DNA of 64,000 nucleotides from Fasciola hepatica (GCA_948099385.1 CANUEZ040000031.1:5635001-5699000); one strand, 5' to 3'; numbered from the stretch's first letter, positions 42,243-55,140 are shown. A program made the numbers and translations. The notes: generated from the letters alone by a model not told the origin.

Positions 42243-44620
42243 ATTCTGGGGGTGTCCCAGCTGAGAAACAACAGATACTGAGGAGAAGAAAAATATGATG
42301 GATAACAGATGAACGTAGGTGAGCAACAGGGTTATCTTATGAAAGCAGGAGGTAAGTTCGCTATGGATCAGTGAAGACAATGGCCTTAGTTCGCGGCGCT
42401 AAAGAGAGGGGGAGTGTCGGCATCGGGTGTACCTGGTCGCCTGTGGCGCAGAGGTAGTAGAGTTACAGTGTAAGGCCTCTTTTAAAGGCCAGGTCGGCGG
42501 AGACGAGCTCATTGGTGAGCAATATAGCATTGGGAACTGTCAAGTATAACATAAATGCGCGCCCAACCGTTGAGCTCATCCGGAAGTTGGGATAATCAGC
42601 CGAGGCTTCATTCTTTTATCGACCGATTGCATAACTGAGCAACACTTGTGAGAGGGGACATCCACATTTGACTACTATGCTGATTGCGAACGCCGAAGGG
42701 TCTCCGCCATACACTCGGACGCGCGAGCCAGTGGTGGCGCAGTAAGCCCCAAGGATCCTCGAGAAACAAGCAGGAATACCGTCGGCTTCTAGCATAATCC
42801 AATGGCTTTCTCGAATAACCAAGACAAAGACAGACATAAAATAAATGAAGCAGACTGCTATCGACAGCCGACACTTGATATTGTTTCATTACTCGAAGCA
42901 ATATAAAGATTTAGTCCACAAAAGCTCCGCCAAGGTGGGAATCCCCTTGGCCCGGTAGAGCGCGGAAGTCGCTCTTCATTTAGAAGCAATCGATTAGAAG
43001 TTTGCAGAAGAACCTTCGTAGCAACTTCAACGAAATTGATCTCTGGTAGCTTTTGCACGTTGTGCTCTATCCTTTCTTGAGAGAAGGTGACAGAATGAAG
43101 GCTCTCCGCTCAGCTGAAAGTGCCTCATCTTCCCGTGTATACTGGAATAGCACGGGGAGTCCTTCTATCGGTGGGGATAAAAAGGTCTCTTACACTTCCG
43201 TGGTACGCTGTCATTTCCTGAGTCTCAACAGACTGACGACTCCGGCGATTTCCATTATACTTGGTGGCCCGCACTTGACGTATTGCATCCCTACTATCGG
43301 AGAGTGTTGAAAGTCCGTGATGTGATGGAAAGGTCGGTCGAATTACCCTACATAGACTCCGATTTTCTTTCTTTTTCGGAGATTACGTGGCCTATTGCAC
43401 CATGTAGGATGGATTCAGGCTTGCACTCCTCATTTGAAGCGTTCCAAATGAGCTGAAATAATTTGTCAAATTTACCAACACCGAAAGCGATCTCTGTCTC
43501 CTCTGCCGCGTCGATCCAGTACCTCTTACGATCAAGTATGACAAGGCGCAGGGCCTAGCGCTGTAGCCTCGGTGCTTACAAATACCAGAGCCTCCTGGAC
43601 CTTGGCCGAGTGTTGTAAGGTGATCCCTGGGATCAAGTATTCAAGATATTTTTCAGTTCCATCCAGACCTTTCCAAGCAACTGTTTTGACCAAGGATTTG
43701 ATCAACTTCCACCGTTCTTTTGCAAAGCACTTATCTCTTTATGCTGTAGTTGCTGTTTTCAGTCAGGCTGACAATTTTTTGAGAGAAAGTTGCGCAGTTT
43801 TGGTATTTGTGGGCTGCGAAGTTGTTTCAGCCGGCTGGGAGACTGACGATCGTGGGCGGATGGATTTTGAGGCAAGCACTTACAATGATATGGTCTACAC
43901 TAACTATGCTCACTGATACTGCTCCTCAGTAATTAGTTGGTCCTCTAGTGATACATTCCAAGGGGATCTTTTCGGAATATGATCCATTCGATGAGCTGAG
44001 CTTCCGTCATTTAACCATCAGCTTACCATATGTCCTTGTAGTTGTTGGGAGAGAATGTTCCAGGTGGCTAACCTATTGATTTTTCCTGGATTCACTAGGA
44101 GGTTTCCTTTTTCACAGATTTGTCCGAGTCCAAACTTTCCTGAGACATGGTGAGCGTACCCATCCGAGTGGCCTGTATGAGCATCCCAAACACCGCCGAA
44201 AAGAGGGTATCACCTCCTGAAACACGGTTCACAGATCTCGTAATTTACCTCAGAAGTCATCGTTCGTTATTTTCAGCCGCTTTTGTTGGTTCAAAGGTAT
44301 CCTTCACCGATGGATTCTGGAGAGAGACCTTGCCGGTGCCAACCTCAAAGAAGCCAGTTTTTAAGAATTTAGGGAGCTGTTGTAAGTGCTTTCAAAGAGG
44401 CTACCAGGCCATGGCGTTCGGATTCTTCCTCAGGCCCACTGTGATGAAGCGACTGAACTGTATCCATTCCGGCAACTGTAACGCACCAAGTGCCAGAGAA
44501 GGGTAGCAGAACTTCCAAAGGCAAGGAACTTCCACAGGGTAATCATATGGTGTCCGCACCGTAAAACTGTGGCTACTTACGTCTAACAGCTTCCTTACAT
44601 CTCGCTAGCTTATTACCTCG
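42243..44620 (-). mobile_element. Right-arm-only segment with RTE-like LINE relic
   Basis: 2,378 bp that the left arm lacks (replaced there by 18 bp at 9,387-9,404). On the minus strand it carries RTE-type sequence: near 43,530-43,400 AAEETEIAFGVGKFDKLFQL (pre-RT linker style) and at 42,616-42,837 an RT fragment. The first 60 bp or so belong to the neighbouring LINE 3' region. Plus-strand frames at 43,053-44,506 are not recognised. A stretch near 42,440 (CCTGTGGCGCAGAGGTAGTA) faintly resembles a tRNA-type A box, but no B box follows. Confidence 0.6.
42616..42837 (-). pseudogene. RTE-like reverse transcriptase fragment
   Basis: A 73-codon frame with GIPACFSRILGAYCATTGSR, VRVYGG and CGCPLSQVLLSYAIG. 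In RTE-clade RTs the corresponding run is GVP.KFV.IL.A.Y..T.GRVRVYG followed by SGVRQGCPLSP.LFN.AID. The VRQGCPLSP block is therefore damaged (VKCGCPLSQ). The YADD box is not found downstream. It is a different LINE clade from the others in the window. Confidence 0.7.
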
Positions 44621-44719
44621 ACCGCTGGGACTCGAGGTGCGCCAATCAACGGCAACTCCGTAGCATGGTGGGAGCGCGTGAGTTCGCGATAATCCTCGGG
44701 GAGCCTTGGGAAAGGTGAT

Positions 44720-44974
44720 TGGAAGCGGCGCCCCAGCACTGTTTAGGACTTTTGTGAGATTCGCAGCCCAGTCCATCCTTTTTCGTTTGATGGTGCGCCT
44801 CTGGCCTTTGCGTTTCTAAGTGCAAAGTTCAGGACAGCCAAAGCAATGGAATTATTTGACGGCGGGCCGCAAGCCCAATATCTCTGTGGAGTGAACAGAT
44901 TCACGTGGTACTTTTGGAAGGAAAATTCTGGCCAAACGAAGCCCCACCACATCCAAAGGTCCTGCTACTGCTAA
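44720..44974 (+). pseudogene. Possible BEL/Pao gag scrap (right-arm copy)
   Basis: Mirror of 9,033-9,287, with the frame containing FSFDGAPLAFAFLSAKFR and HHIQRSC. Weak resemblance to DUF1759-type gag. Confidence 0.3.
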
Positions 44975-45179
44975 TCGGCTGCCTCTTATTGGGTGAGCCC
45001 GAGGACCCCTTATTCATGACTAACCACCGGTTTGGTGGCCTTGACCCTCCCCGCTACCTGAGGGTGCTCTCGGAAGCATGCAGCTCTGCTCGAGACCGAA
45101 GCACTTCTGACTGGTCGCATACCAATCTCTTGATTCGTAATTTGGCTGGAACGAGCCACGAAATTTTAGGCTGGGCCAC

Positions 45180-46435
45180 ATTGTTAACTACTTATTAGAC
45201 CTCAAACTTAATATTGACAACCAACATGGGTTCCTCCGATCAGGGTCCTGCATGACTTGTCAGTATGATTTTCTGAATCTCGTCACCGACTCCGCTAAAT
45301 GTGGGAAACCTTTTGTTGTTCTTTGTCCTGACCCACCTGAGGCATTTGATCGTGTTCCTCACCCCCACCTTTTAACAAAGCTACGATCATTTGGCATTAT
45401 CGATCCGCTGCCTTCCTGGTTTCCATCTTATTCATCTCATCGTTCGCAGGTTGTCTTGAATAACGGACGCACTTCTAACCCTAGGCCTGTTACTGGCGGT
45501 GTTAGTCAGGGCAGCGTTTTGGCCCCCTTCTTTTCCTCCTATATATAAACGACATGCCTTCGACGGTACCTAATGGCACGCCGTTCTTGTTCGCGGACGA
45601 CATTGAGATGGTCTACACTCTTTCCCCTGGCAATTTTGTTGCTACTCTCTCCGAGATTTCCGCTGACTCAGCCCCTCTTGATGAAGGGTGCCAAACCTGG
45701 GCGATGAAATTCTCCGCCGATAAGTGTATTTTCCCTACTTACAAATGCCAGGTTTGTCCCGGTTTCTTATGCATCGGCGGTTCACCCATAGATAGCCAGC
45801 CCTTAGTAAGAGACCCTGGTTTAAGTTATCCTTGCAGTTTCAACTTCTCCGTACGTGCTGTCTTCCAAACGATGAAGGCTGAAAAGTGTCTTGGTTTTCT
45901 GTTCAGACCATTTTAACCCCAGGGAGAGCATCCTTCACATGTACAAGGTGCATCCCAGGCCCCTCCTCGAATATTGTACCTTAACCTTTTTTAGTATGCG
46001 GAAATCCGATGAATTGTTATCGAACGTATTCAGAGAATATTCACAAAGCAGCTTTTTTGTTGGTCGTCAAACTCAAACTACAGGAAACAATATATTTCTC
46101 CCAAAATCCAACCATTGTGGCTTCGTCGCATCAAACTGAACCTGATATTTATGTACAACCTATTGGCTAAGCAATCCTATTCTTCCAGCCAGCTATGCTT
46201 CTTCCCGGATACTGGATATTTACTCCCTAATAGACAGTTTACAACTACCAAACTCTCCACGAGGACTGCTCTACGCTCTAAGGCATTTCTCTTAACGTGC
46301 TCCAGAATATGGAATAAACTTATTTTGCACATAAGATTTTCTCAGTCAGAGCATGCATTGGTGCAAGCTATTGGTAAATTCCTTCCTGTCCCAACTGTTT
46401 TGCGCTCATTCAACGTCCACATAACCGAAAGTTAA
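45180..46435 (+). pseudogene. LINE ORF2 RT fragment (right-arm copy)
   Basis: Frames 45,252-45,548, 45,554-45,916, 45,891-46,139 and 46,115-46,435 follow each other through frameshifts. Blocks: NIDNQHGFLRSGSCMTCQYD (from 45,210), AFDRVPHPHLLTKLRSFGII, GVSQGSVLAP, PFLFADDIEMVYTL, LEYCTLTFFSMRKS, MWLRRIKLNLIFMYNLL and CSRIWNKLI. The C-terminal frame is intact here, whereas the left copy has a TAG in it. Catalytic FADD is kept, but the gene is broken. Confidence 0.88.
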
Positions 46436-46836
46436 GCCTACGGGAAAAGCCTCGACTTTTGAGCCATTGATCTGCTTTCTAGCATAACCTTACCTTCTAA
46501 AATGATTTCACCGCTTCTGGATTCTGATTGCTCTGTTTGACCGCTTCTCCTCAGACCTCAACGTTGGCCTGTTTAAAACATGTCTGCGTCCGCTAATTGT
46601 TTTTCCATACGGACTTATTGAATCCTGTCAATTTCACTTCAAAGTAAGTCCTTCCGGGTGCGTTCGCATTTTTAGAGAGGCCACCATAACACTCCTCACA
46701 GTTTGTTAATATGCCTTATCTGCTCCGCGATTTATTGTTTTTTTAGTTATATCACGTCTGCGGCCCTGAAATCAACCTCAACAACGCTATAGGAACTGCA
46801 TCAGTAATTAGGTCCTGGACCGCTATATATACAACA

Positions 46837-47410
46837 CATATGATGTATGTGGAGATACATATATATGTATATAGTGACAGATAGTAGTACGTTAACGTGT
46901 GGACAAAATTGCTCCGGAAGCACACGACCGGTTTGGCGGTTATTGCCGCTCATCCGGTATGCGTACCCGGTACTCCCGTGCCCACTGGTCTTCATACTTG
47001 TACACTCCGATGTTATACGTTCACCAGGATCTATTTTGAATCGTCTGGAGTGTGAATGGATACTCTCCATTGAAGAGCCCACAAATGAATCACAACTGTG
47101 ATTTCTTATAGTTATTCGTGTCTGGGTCACTGCTGACCCAACGAACAACGAGGCTGCATGCGCAAGCATTCATATTGATAGTCAGTATTATGTAAACGCG
47201 TGGGCGGCAACAACCGAAAGACCGGTCGTGTGCTTCCGGGGAAATTTTGTCCACACACTTTCACATTGCTTACCATCAATATGAATGCTTGCACATGCAG
47301 CCTCGTTGTACGTTTGGTTAGCAGTGACCCAGGCACGAAAATCTATGATAAAATACACTTGTGATTCATTTGTGGGCTCATCAATGAAGAGTATCCATTC
47401 ACAATTCAGA
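46837..47410. repeat. Foldback (hairpin-forming) repeat element, right arm
   Basis: Mirror of 6,597-7,170. Here the element is more complete on its outer side: the module preceding A (TTTGATTCGTCTGAATTG on minus) is kept and is followed by a TA/CA-rich stretch (47,435-47,490), so both ends are flanked by AT-rich microsatellite-like DNA. Confidence 0.6.
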
Positions 47411-47550
47411 CGAATCAAATTGGATCCCAGTGCACATATTTATATATGTGCATGTATGCATACAAATATATACATATATACACACTAATGCTGTTCTGTA
47501 ACTATTAGTAAAACCACGGTTAGTAACCCAACGCTCTCCAAAACCTCTTT

Positions 47551-48340
47551 GCTCACGTTGCCTCTTTTCCACATAAGGTCCCACCTGAAATATTTCCACT
47601 ATCTGTGCGATTTTGAACTGGAAAACCCAGTCTTATTTCTCTTGCTTAGAGTGGCTTACTAACTGAGCTCAACATCTAGTTATGGCGTCACCAATTCTGC
47701 CGCACCACATCGCCCGACTAAGGTTGTTCCACAATTTTGTGCAGAATTCATTTTTTCTCTTCGACTGATTACCTACTCCAGATCAAATCCCAACGTGGTT
47801 ACTGAATCTTACGGCTTTCAGTTATCCAAGGTTCACCGTTTCCTGTATTAGTCTCATGTGCCATAGACACAGCTTTGCCTTAGTCCGTTTACTAATCGAC
47901 CAGTATTGAGGTCCATCTACCCCGCCAACTTCTACAGAATTTGTTTCGTTGTTCTGGAATTTTTACTAATACCCATCTATTTACCGAGCCATGCATGTCC
48001 TCCTCCTTCAACGTCTCATCTTCTGTTGTCCCCCACTGTATAGCAACGGAACAGGCATAAGCCCGACTCCCCTTGATATATTTCTGCTTACGTTACCTTC
48101 TTTACACACAAGGTCTCATTTCATATACTCCCATCGCTACCTCTGTGATTTCGAACTGGATAATCTAGCCTTATTTCTTTCGCTTGGCGTGGCTCACCAA
48201 CTTAGCTCAACATCCAGTTATGAAATCACCGATTATGCCCCCACCCTGTCTCCCAACTAAGTTTCTTCAATAACTTCGCACAGATTTTAGTCTTCCCTTC
48301 GACTGAATTACTACTCCAGGCCATATAATAACGTCCTCAT
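47551..48340 (+). repeat. Tandem duplication, about 535-540-bp period
   Basis: GCTCACGTTGCCTC, AAGGTCCCACCTGAAAT, AACTGGAAAACCCAGTCTTA and AGCTCAACATCTAGTTATG at 47,551-47,690 recur as GCTTACGTTACCTT, AAGGTCTCATTTCATAT, AACTGGATAATCTAGCCTTA and AGCTCAACATCCAGTTATG at 48,085-48,225. Diverged copies, so an old duplication. Confidence 0.8.
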
Positions 48341-48739
48341 TAGATTTTCCAGCTCTTACTTATGCGTTCCCTTTCTTAGTTTCACCTTCCATGGCCTCAG
48401 TTTGTCTTGGCGATCCACTCCATCGATGATCCCGTGCTATACTTTTGTTCTTCTTTCCGTTGATTCTCAGCTGGGCCATACCCAGACTGAGTTTCTCCAT
48501 CTCATTTCTCTTTCCAAGGGTCCCTTATGCAGTCAACCACCTTGAGCACTATGCCGATCACCTCCCTGGCTGGCGCACCTGGATAAGAATGCTGCATGGC
48601 CGTCCATCACTCGTCGTGCCAGTTGGCTCGGTTGTCCAAGTTCCCACAACCTGAAAAAGTTATCCGGATCATATACCCTTATCGTGGTTGCTCAGCCCTT
48701 TTTACGGCCATCGTTGATCACTCACGCCAATCCCAACGG

Positions 48740-48900
48740 TGAGGGGTGCGGTCAGGCCGCAGGCCGCTTGCAACGATGTGCGAGCGCAATAGGGCTGATG
48801 GATCACACTTCCTGCGCTCACTTCACGAAATGTTTTTCACGTTGAGTGTCCAGCGCACGGTCAGCCTCACACCCCAGCACCAGTTGCGGATTGCAAGCTC
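48740..48900 (+). repeat. Dispersed GC-rich module, copy 3
   Basis: GGGGTGCGGTCAGGCCGCAG, GCAACGATGTGCGAGCGCAA, TAGGGCTGATGGATCACACT and TCCAGCGCACGGTCAGCC align in order with the copies at 9,655 and 33,531. A piece between the first two blocks is shorter here. Confidence 0.75.
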
Positions 48901-50695
48901 CAGCTCTCTTCACCCCCCCCATTCAACACTTTCGGCTGTGGATTACGCTCTCCTACCATTCTCCTTCCGCCACGATTCGCTCATCTATCGCTCTTGTAAG
49001 CACCTTCATCAGTTCCCCTCCGCGTTGTTCAATCTCGGTATGCCCACTTACCCATTCTGCTTTTGTTCCTACCATTTTTCACCATGATATCCCTTGCTGC
49101 ATGATATCACTCTCGCTCTATGCATTTTACTCTGCCAAATCCCAAGATATTTACTTTTCCACCCGCTTTGCCCCTATCGGCTCCTACTCTCCATTCAAAT
49201 GGCACCTCCATATACTTATAAAGCTCAGTGATTGCATACCTCACTAGCTACTACTTTGTCATATTCTTTTTTGTCCATCTCATACCTCCAACCCTTACGC
49301 ACCAGACACATCTGTAACCATGACCAATCGTCAATTAAGAACCTGCCGTTCCAACCTCGGCACATTTTTGACTGCCAAATTTATTATCATTTTACCACCT
49401 CCATATTTTCCATGTTTGAAAACGCAATGCTTCCTTGCATCTCCGCCTTAGGCGGTGCTCCGATTGGCAACTTCTGGCTGAATCCATTTGTGTTATCCTC
49501 GTAAGCAAGCAGCTCTTCAATTCCATTCTCCCAGCTCCGACGCATAACTATTTTTCGTGCCCTGTGCTCCACCACAGGTTTTTCTGTCCGGTAACATTTT
49601 TCTCTCTCTATGTTCATCGTATTTCATCTGCAGTAAAACGATCTGATTGGTCATCTCCTACCTGGTATTCTTCGGTTGGCACTCTCATCTGCTATGTAAA
49701 TTGCTCGCCACGAGCGTTTTCAGTGTGCCTTTCAGGCTGCGCTGCTTTTCCGCGTAACGTCATCATTTTCGCTCACAATTTCGAAACATGTTATCTGGTA
49801 ATACCTGATCCTCCACTTACTTATTTCTTTCTTGTGGTACACTTGCTGCCTCTTTGCACCACGTTTCTTCTACTTTAAAAGTTACTATTCTCCAGGGGCC
49901 TTTTACACTTCTTCAACCACCGTGTATTTCCATTCCTTCTGCCTTCTACAGCCATTTTAACGGCTATCAACCTGCTACATAATCTGCGTCCATTTATTAA
50001 CGCTTCACTAATGTTTGACCGTCACCAAATGTCACACTTGCAATAATCAGACTGTCAGATTCACCTGTGTTCGTTGATCCCCTCCCTCATATTCCTTCGT
50101 CTATCAACTTCTGCTCACAGCCATCATTCCTAGGCATCCAGAGTCGTTTCTTTCTCTCTGTTGACCCTTCATGTTCACCTGGCATATATAAATTCATCGA
50201 GGCTTAACCAAGTTTATTCCATGTTATCTAAACCAACCAAACCCCTATACGTTGGTCGCTCCCTGTTTTCAAATTGACACCGTCCATTTATTTCAGTAAG
50301 ACATTGCTCATAGCTACCTAGTCCCTGGCCATAAAACTCAAATGTTTCTCTTCCTCCCTTCTCTTTTTTCCTTTTTCCTTCATCGTTTCTCGTAACGATA
50401 GTTTCCCATGCCGTTTTTTAGCCCTTATGCAAAACTCTTAGGTCCCGGTCGTCCTCACTTAGCTTAGTCAGCTCCTCCACCTGGACTTGACTTTCCGATT
50501 TGCCGGGCAAATATTCAAGTCTATCCCTGGGTTCACTTAAACCCCCTCAAAAACCCCTTGGTGTGCACGTGTTTTTCTTTTTCTCATCCTCCCTCTATTG
50601 CTTCACACCTTTCCCTTGCTTTGCGCATTTCCAAGCTTCCCATGGGCTTTATCTGTCACTTTTGTTGCTTGTTGAAATTTTGATCATGAGTAGGG

Positions 50696-50756
50696 TATGC
50701 TTTGGGCGTCTCCGAAATAAACTATTAATATTATTATTGTTATTATAATCATTATA
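50696..50756 (+). repeat. LINE 3' tail with TTA microsatellite
   Basis: TATGCTTTGGGCGTCTCCGA, AATAAAC, then TATTAATATTATTATTG and similar. Mirror of 5,841-5,901. Confidence 0.7.
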
Positions 50757-51126
50757 AGTTGACCGAATCCTAAAACCAAAAACGATTGATCAGTGAAAAA
50801 GAAAAAAACATGGAGTTCTTTGGAAGGTGGCTGATCCGGTTAATTCAGGAAGTTTTACGTCCACAGCCTGCATGATACTGAGGACAACCCGCAAACATCA
50901 GTTGACAAAGATTTCGATGAGAGTAATCATTTAGCAGCCTCCCACTCTCTGGAGGAGGGGGCGGTCTTGCAAACTCTTGTTTCGTTTTGCCGTTGTAGCA
51001 CGAAAGCGTGGCATAACTTCGCTATCGGCTGATAGTCCTTCATTTTTGAGGTTGCTGGGAGGTGAAATCTTCAGGCACTTGCGAATTATAATTTAAATTA
51101 TTACCGCAATTAGGCTTTACGTTGAT

Positions 51127-51780
51127 CGGCAATATGCGTTCCCACTACAGCAAAAGCCTAAGTCAGATAGGAAAGTTGGTTTGTGTCTGCCACAACACTT
51201 GATGTCGAATTCTGAGAAGCCTGAAGAGTTCTGGGTTGCTTTTGACGATAGTGCAGCACTCCAGAAGGAACTACCAAATGCACTTTTATCGCAGGCTCAC
51301 AACTTAGCTCCTACTTTGGTGGGGTATTTCCTTGGGTTGGTGAGGGGTCTGTGGCCTTATCCGCCGATGCTAATGTGTTTCTGTTAGTAAAGGAGCCCCA
51401 GAAGGATCGAGATACTCTTTAGTTTCTCTGATGGTCTGGCTGTGGTAATACTAGGCCAAAAGAGATCAGAATGAAAGCGAATTTTTTTTGAAGAAGGTTC
51501 CCACCATTTCATGCAAGTTTCGCTCAAAATTAAACAACTACACCCTTTTACCACCAGTTCTCTTCCGCGGTATCATAGGTGGTTTCAAAGGATTTTTATG
51601 CCAAATATTGTTGACTTCTGTTAATATTGCCGCAGAATCACTGTGTTTGGCGAGGAGATGGTGTAGCTTATTAAGTGTTGATGGGCTCAGGCTAACCCAG
51701 CGACCGACCAACGATCGAGGGGGTTCAAAGCTATTCCGGTTGGCAAAATAACGGTGCAATCAAAATGTTGATTCAAATCG
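51127..51780 (+). pseudogene. BEL/Pao reverse transcriptase relic (right-arm copy)
   Basis: Plus-strand frame 51,181-51,387 with LPQHLMSNSEKPEEFWVAFD, then in another register GSVALSADANVFLLVKEP with QKDRDTL and a stop, then frame 51,488-51,751 with PTISCKFRSKLNN, LLTSVNIAAESLCLARR, LLSVDGLRLTQ and RPTNDRG. These follow the order of the Pao RT domain (RVVFD, VALSADI, DRDALRFLWW, SSP.C...AL, YVDDCL.S, FRLTKW.SN), with YVDD lost. It is unrelated in position to the gag relic at 38,530, which lies 12 kb away. Confidence 0.6.
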
Positions 51781-53236
51781 ACCGCCGTCAGTGAGAGCCT
51801 TTTATTCAGTTCAGAATGCTGACTGAAGTTCCTGAGAATACCATGTTCACGCCAATGCAGTCTCTCAATCCACTCAGTGCAATCACTGTCTATCTCCCAA
51901 CAACCACTTGACGTAGAACTCCATGCAACTCCTGACCCTCTCCAGATCTGCAGGTCTCAGCGCCCTAAATTGATTAAGAGCAAAATATAGGCCTGTGGCT
52001 CAAGTCCGCTGATTCTTACCAAACAATCAAGCCCTATACATCATAAACGGCTGCTTAGTTCTCGTGGACTGCCTAGCCCAAAGCACTTGGCATGGTCTCA
52101 TAGGAGGACACATAAAACAAAGTACGATCATTCTGCTCCTCAACCTTCAGCCGTGACCAAGTTTTATACTTCTGAGTATACCATACCACAGCTGAATCCC
52201 TCTCGACTGAAGCTAGCCCGTGAACCACCTGGTTTACTCCCCACAATCTAAATGCGTCCAAGCTGCGTCTCTAACTGCATACGCTGGTCCCTGAGATTTG
52301 CCTAATCATCACCGGGTCAAAAGTTTGTGGCTTTTGCTCTCATGCAATCACTGTCAATTTTCGGCACCTAAAAAAGGCCAGAGCCGAAAGCTGTCAATCC
52401 GCCCCCCCCCCCTCAACAAAGGCTCCAACGCCAGGGTACTAGATAGCAGTCCTCTTGAGTCACTAGGTCACCCTTCGACTTTTACGCAAAGGCCACAGCC
52501 CAGCGGATTCCTTGGTGGACCTTCACCAATGCGAGTGCCTTTAAATTCTGTTCCATAACCGGGTAGCTTCTTGGACTCCTTCTGCTCCCAGCAAAATTCC
52601 AGCACCACTTGCTTCCACGAGACCAATACTGGTGTTCTACTGCACAGCTCTTCTTTTCCACCGACTCTACGTGACAGGTCATTCTCTAACCTTCCGATGC
52701 CTTCAACCTACATTCTCCGGTTTCATTACCATTCAATAATTATCCGATTCTCCTTCCTCTTGCCATCATAACTGGGATCTCCTACCCACCGAATACTTCC
52801 ACGACCCCCCCCCCCGCGTAAAGTTCCAGCGACTTATAGCACTAAAGCCTCATAACCTCCGTTTTTCTCGTCCGAATATACCACATACCAGGACCTGCAA
52901 CTTCTGAGTCGTTCACGTTTCCGCTAGCAAACCACACTCCGCATACCATCCCCCATTTTTGTGTGTTCCGGTTACCTTTTTCCAGAATAATTGTCAACAC
53001 TTCCTACACTACCCTACCTGAGATGATCTCGGTGGCATGCGACGAAACTTCCCTACACCTCACCGGCTCCCACCTTCTGAGGTCCGTCCCTAATACCTTG
53101 CACGTGCCACGCGGGAAAACCCACACTTTAAAGCTTCATATCGTTCCACCGTCCTACCACTAGTAAGGCCACAAAACAAAACACTAGCACGTGCTTGCCA
53201 CGCCTCGTAAATACTCGCCATCCGTCAGGTAATATT
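51781..53236. other. Unassigned, pyrimidine-rich arm sequence
   Basis: Mirror of 3,361-4,816. Contains C runs at 52,805-52,815 and near 52,400. The first few hundred bases may be further decayed BEL/Pao pol and the last part LINE ORF2 sequence upstream of the endonuclease, but no block is clear. Confidence 0.4.
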
Positions 53237-55140
53237 GACTTCTTGCAACCTTAAGCTGTCGCAGTGGATCCGGAGGTTATAACAGTAATCAAAACATGGC
53301 TCACTGGAAACAAATCACCCGGGGATAATTCTGTTGCTGGGTCCAAGATGCTTCCAAACGCCCAGAAAACTGGAAGTGGAAGTGATTGTTTGATGAACGT
53401 CCGGCAAGCATGCAAACCACTGTCATCGACCAACCTCAAACTGGTTATGCCTGTGACTATTTATGACTACTATCCCAATTTGGTCTCAAGGGCTTATCAA
53501 CAGGTTGCATTTACCACCCGCCTGGCTGGGACCAGCTTGGCCTGGATCTTGTTATAGAAACCCTCAACATGACGTCTGACCCTCCATGCGGTGTAAAACA
53601 TTTAAGCAGGTTACTTCGTTGCCCCGAAATAAGCTGATCTCTACCGTCTGGCCCTAAAGGCTTATTTGAATTCTTCTCTTGCATCCTTTTTGGCCAACAA
53701 ACCCTGGAAGTTGCGACTGCCGCCAGAGGACCGAAATTTCTGGACATTTTATTCACCAGCTGTCTCTCTGTGGTTTCAGGTTCCTTTCCAGGTGGTGATC
53801 ACAAAATGTTGTCCTGCATTCTCAAGCCTTCATCTATACTTCAAATCCTGCTTCGCCTAAGACATTCATTTCTCATGAAAGTTGGACACTTGTTCCGCGC
53901 AACATTCGACCTCTCAGAAGGTGTTATTTTTTTCAAAGCCAGTCCGTCAGACGGCAGCTGGTTCTTTATAAGAAAGCCTTTCTCTACGCCTCAACAGCTT
54001 TGGTACTTACTCCAACCAGAACATTTTCAGGAGCTAAAGCTTTTAGCTTGTGTCCAAAGTAAGATTCTTGAGTACTGATGTAAGTGTCCCGTATCTCGTT
54101 ACTTCTTATTTGTCCCACTTTTAGACCACACTTAAAACTCTCGCTTTTTAAAGAAGATGAACTCCTTGGTCAAGAAACGTGCGCGCCGAACACTCCAAAA
54201 TCTCAGGGAAGGCGGCAAAGCCACTAGGACAAACGTCTCATTGTTCAACTCGTAGTCTCCCAAAACTAATTGTCACTGGCTTATTTATTGTTGAAACAAC
54301 AGCGGCCATCGTGAAAGCACTCAGAGTTCACTCTCCCACCTCCGTAATAACTTGGACACACGTTACTATACCTTCCGCGCCCAATACTGCCAGACTCTCA
54401 CCCTCTAGCTTCGACGCTTGTGACGTCGGCAGATTAAACTCCAGGACGGAGATTTCTGGAAAATAGGCCACAACGGTACTTTCCGTCATACGTCCACCTA
54501 AACCGCATCGGTGTGGACTTCTTTACCTAAAAAATCTTAAGCTATGTACGATGAATAGAACTCTCTTCAAATGGTGGTAATTGCCCGCGATTTTTCTTTT
54601 TTTAAAATACCGTCTTCATGTTCCGGAGAGCCGTCCACCAACAAAACATACATACAATATGTGTGAGATTACACTCCCAGTCAAATTCAAAGTCTGGAAA
54701 TCCCTGACGAACAACCTGTTAAACAGCACTTGACGGTAAATTATTAAGATGCTTTTGTGTCAAGTGAGCTTCTTTAACAATCTCATTAATGCCACTGACC
54801 GGGACCAATCAGCAGTTTTCATATTTATTGATACGATCAAAAAATTGCTGATGCGCTCACTTTAATCCGAGATCCGCTCGTTCAGTATTCTCGAAAATTC
54901 GCAACTTTGGATTTGCTCACAATAGTCAGATCGTGATCAGGTGGTTCTGACCGGCGACCATCTATTATCTTCCGAACCGATCATGAGTGGTGTTTCTCAG
55001 GGAAGTGTCTTGGGTCAACCTCCATTTCTCAAGTGTATCAATGGTGTATTCCCATTGGTCCCCAGTGGCACTGCTTTATCTTTTGCTGACAGCATAAAAA
55101 TTCTAGATTTTTGGGGCTGAAAATTACCTCATCAACCAAG
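53237..55140 (+). pseudogene. LINE ORF2 relic (endonuclease to RT), right arm
   Basis: Frame 53,264-53,557 starts DPEVITVIKTWLTGN and continues GSDCLMNVRQACKP, resembling the N-terminal part of an APE-type endonuclease. Frames at 53,770-54,078 and 54,179-54,466 lie in the expected middle part without clear motifs. At 54,985-55,125 one register reads GVSQGSVLGQPPFLKCING, then SGTALSFADSIKI: RT motifs with FADD changed to FADS. Mirror of 1,457-3,360. Confidence 0.65.

Larger units (their letters stand above)
47413..50002 (+). other. Right-arm-only 2,590 bp of LINE 3' region
   Basis: It has no counterpart on the left arm, where its flanks are joined at 6,595/6,596. It holds LINE 3'-region blocks shared with the loop LINE, a tandem duplication (47,551-48,340) and a GC-rich module. 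No gene is recognised. Because it completes the 3' region seen in the loop LINE, a left-arm deletion is more likely than a right-arm insertion. Confidence 0.75.
45180..50756 (+). mobile_element. 5'-truncated LINE copy, right arm
   Basis: ORF2 fragment (45,180-46,435), a 4.3-kb 3' region containing a foldback repeat (46,837-47,410) and the GC-rich module, and a tail at 50,696-50,756. This is the longer, less deleted partner of 5,841-8,827. Same family as 28,914-35,904. Confidence 0.75.
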
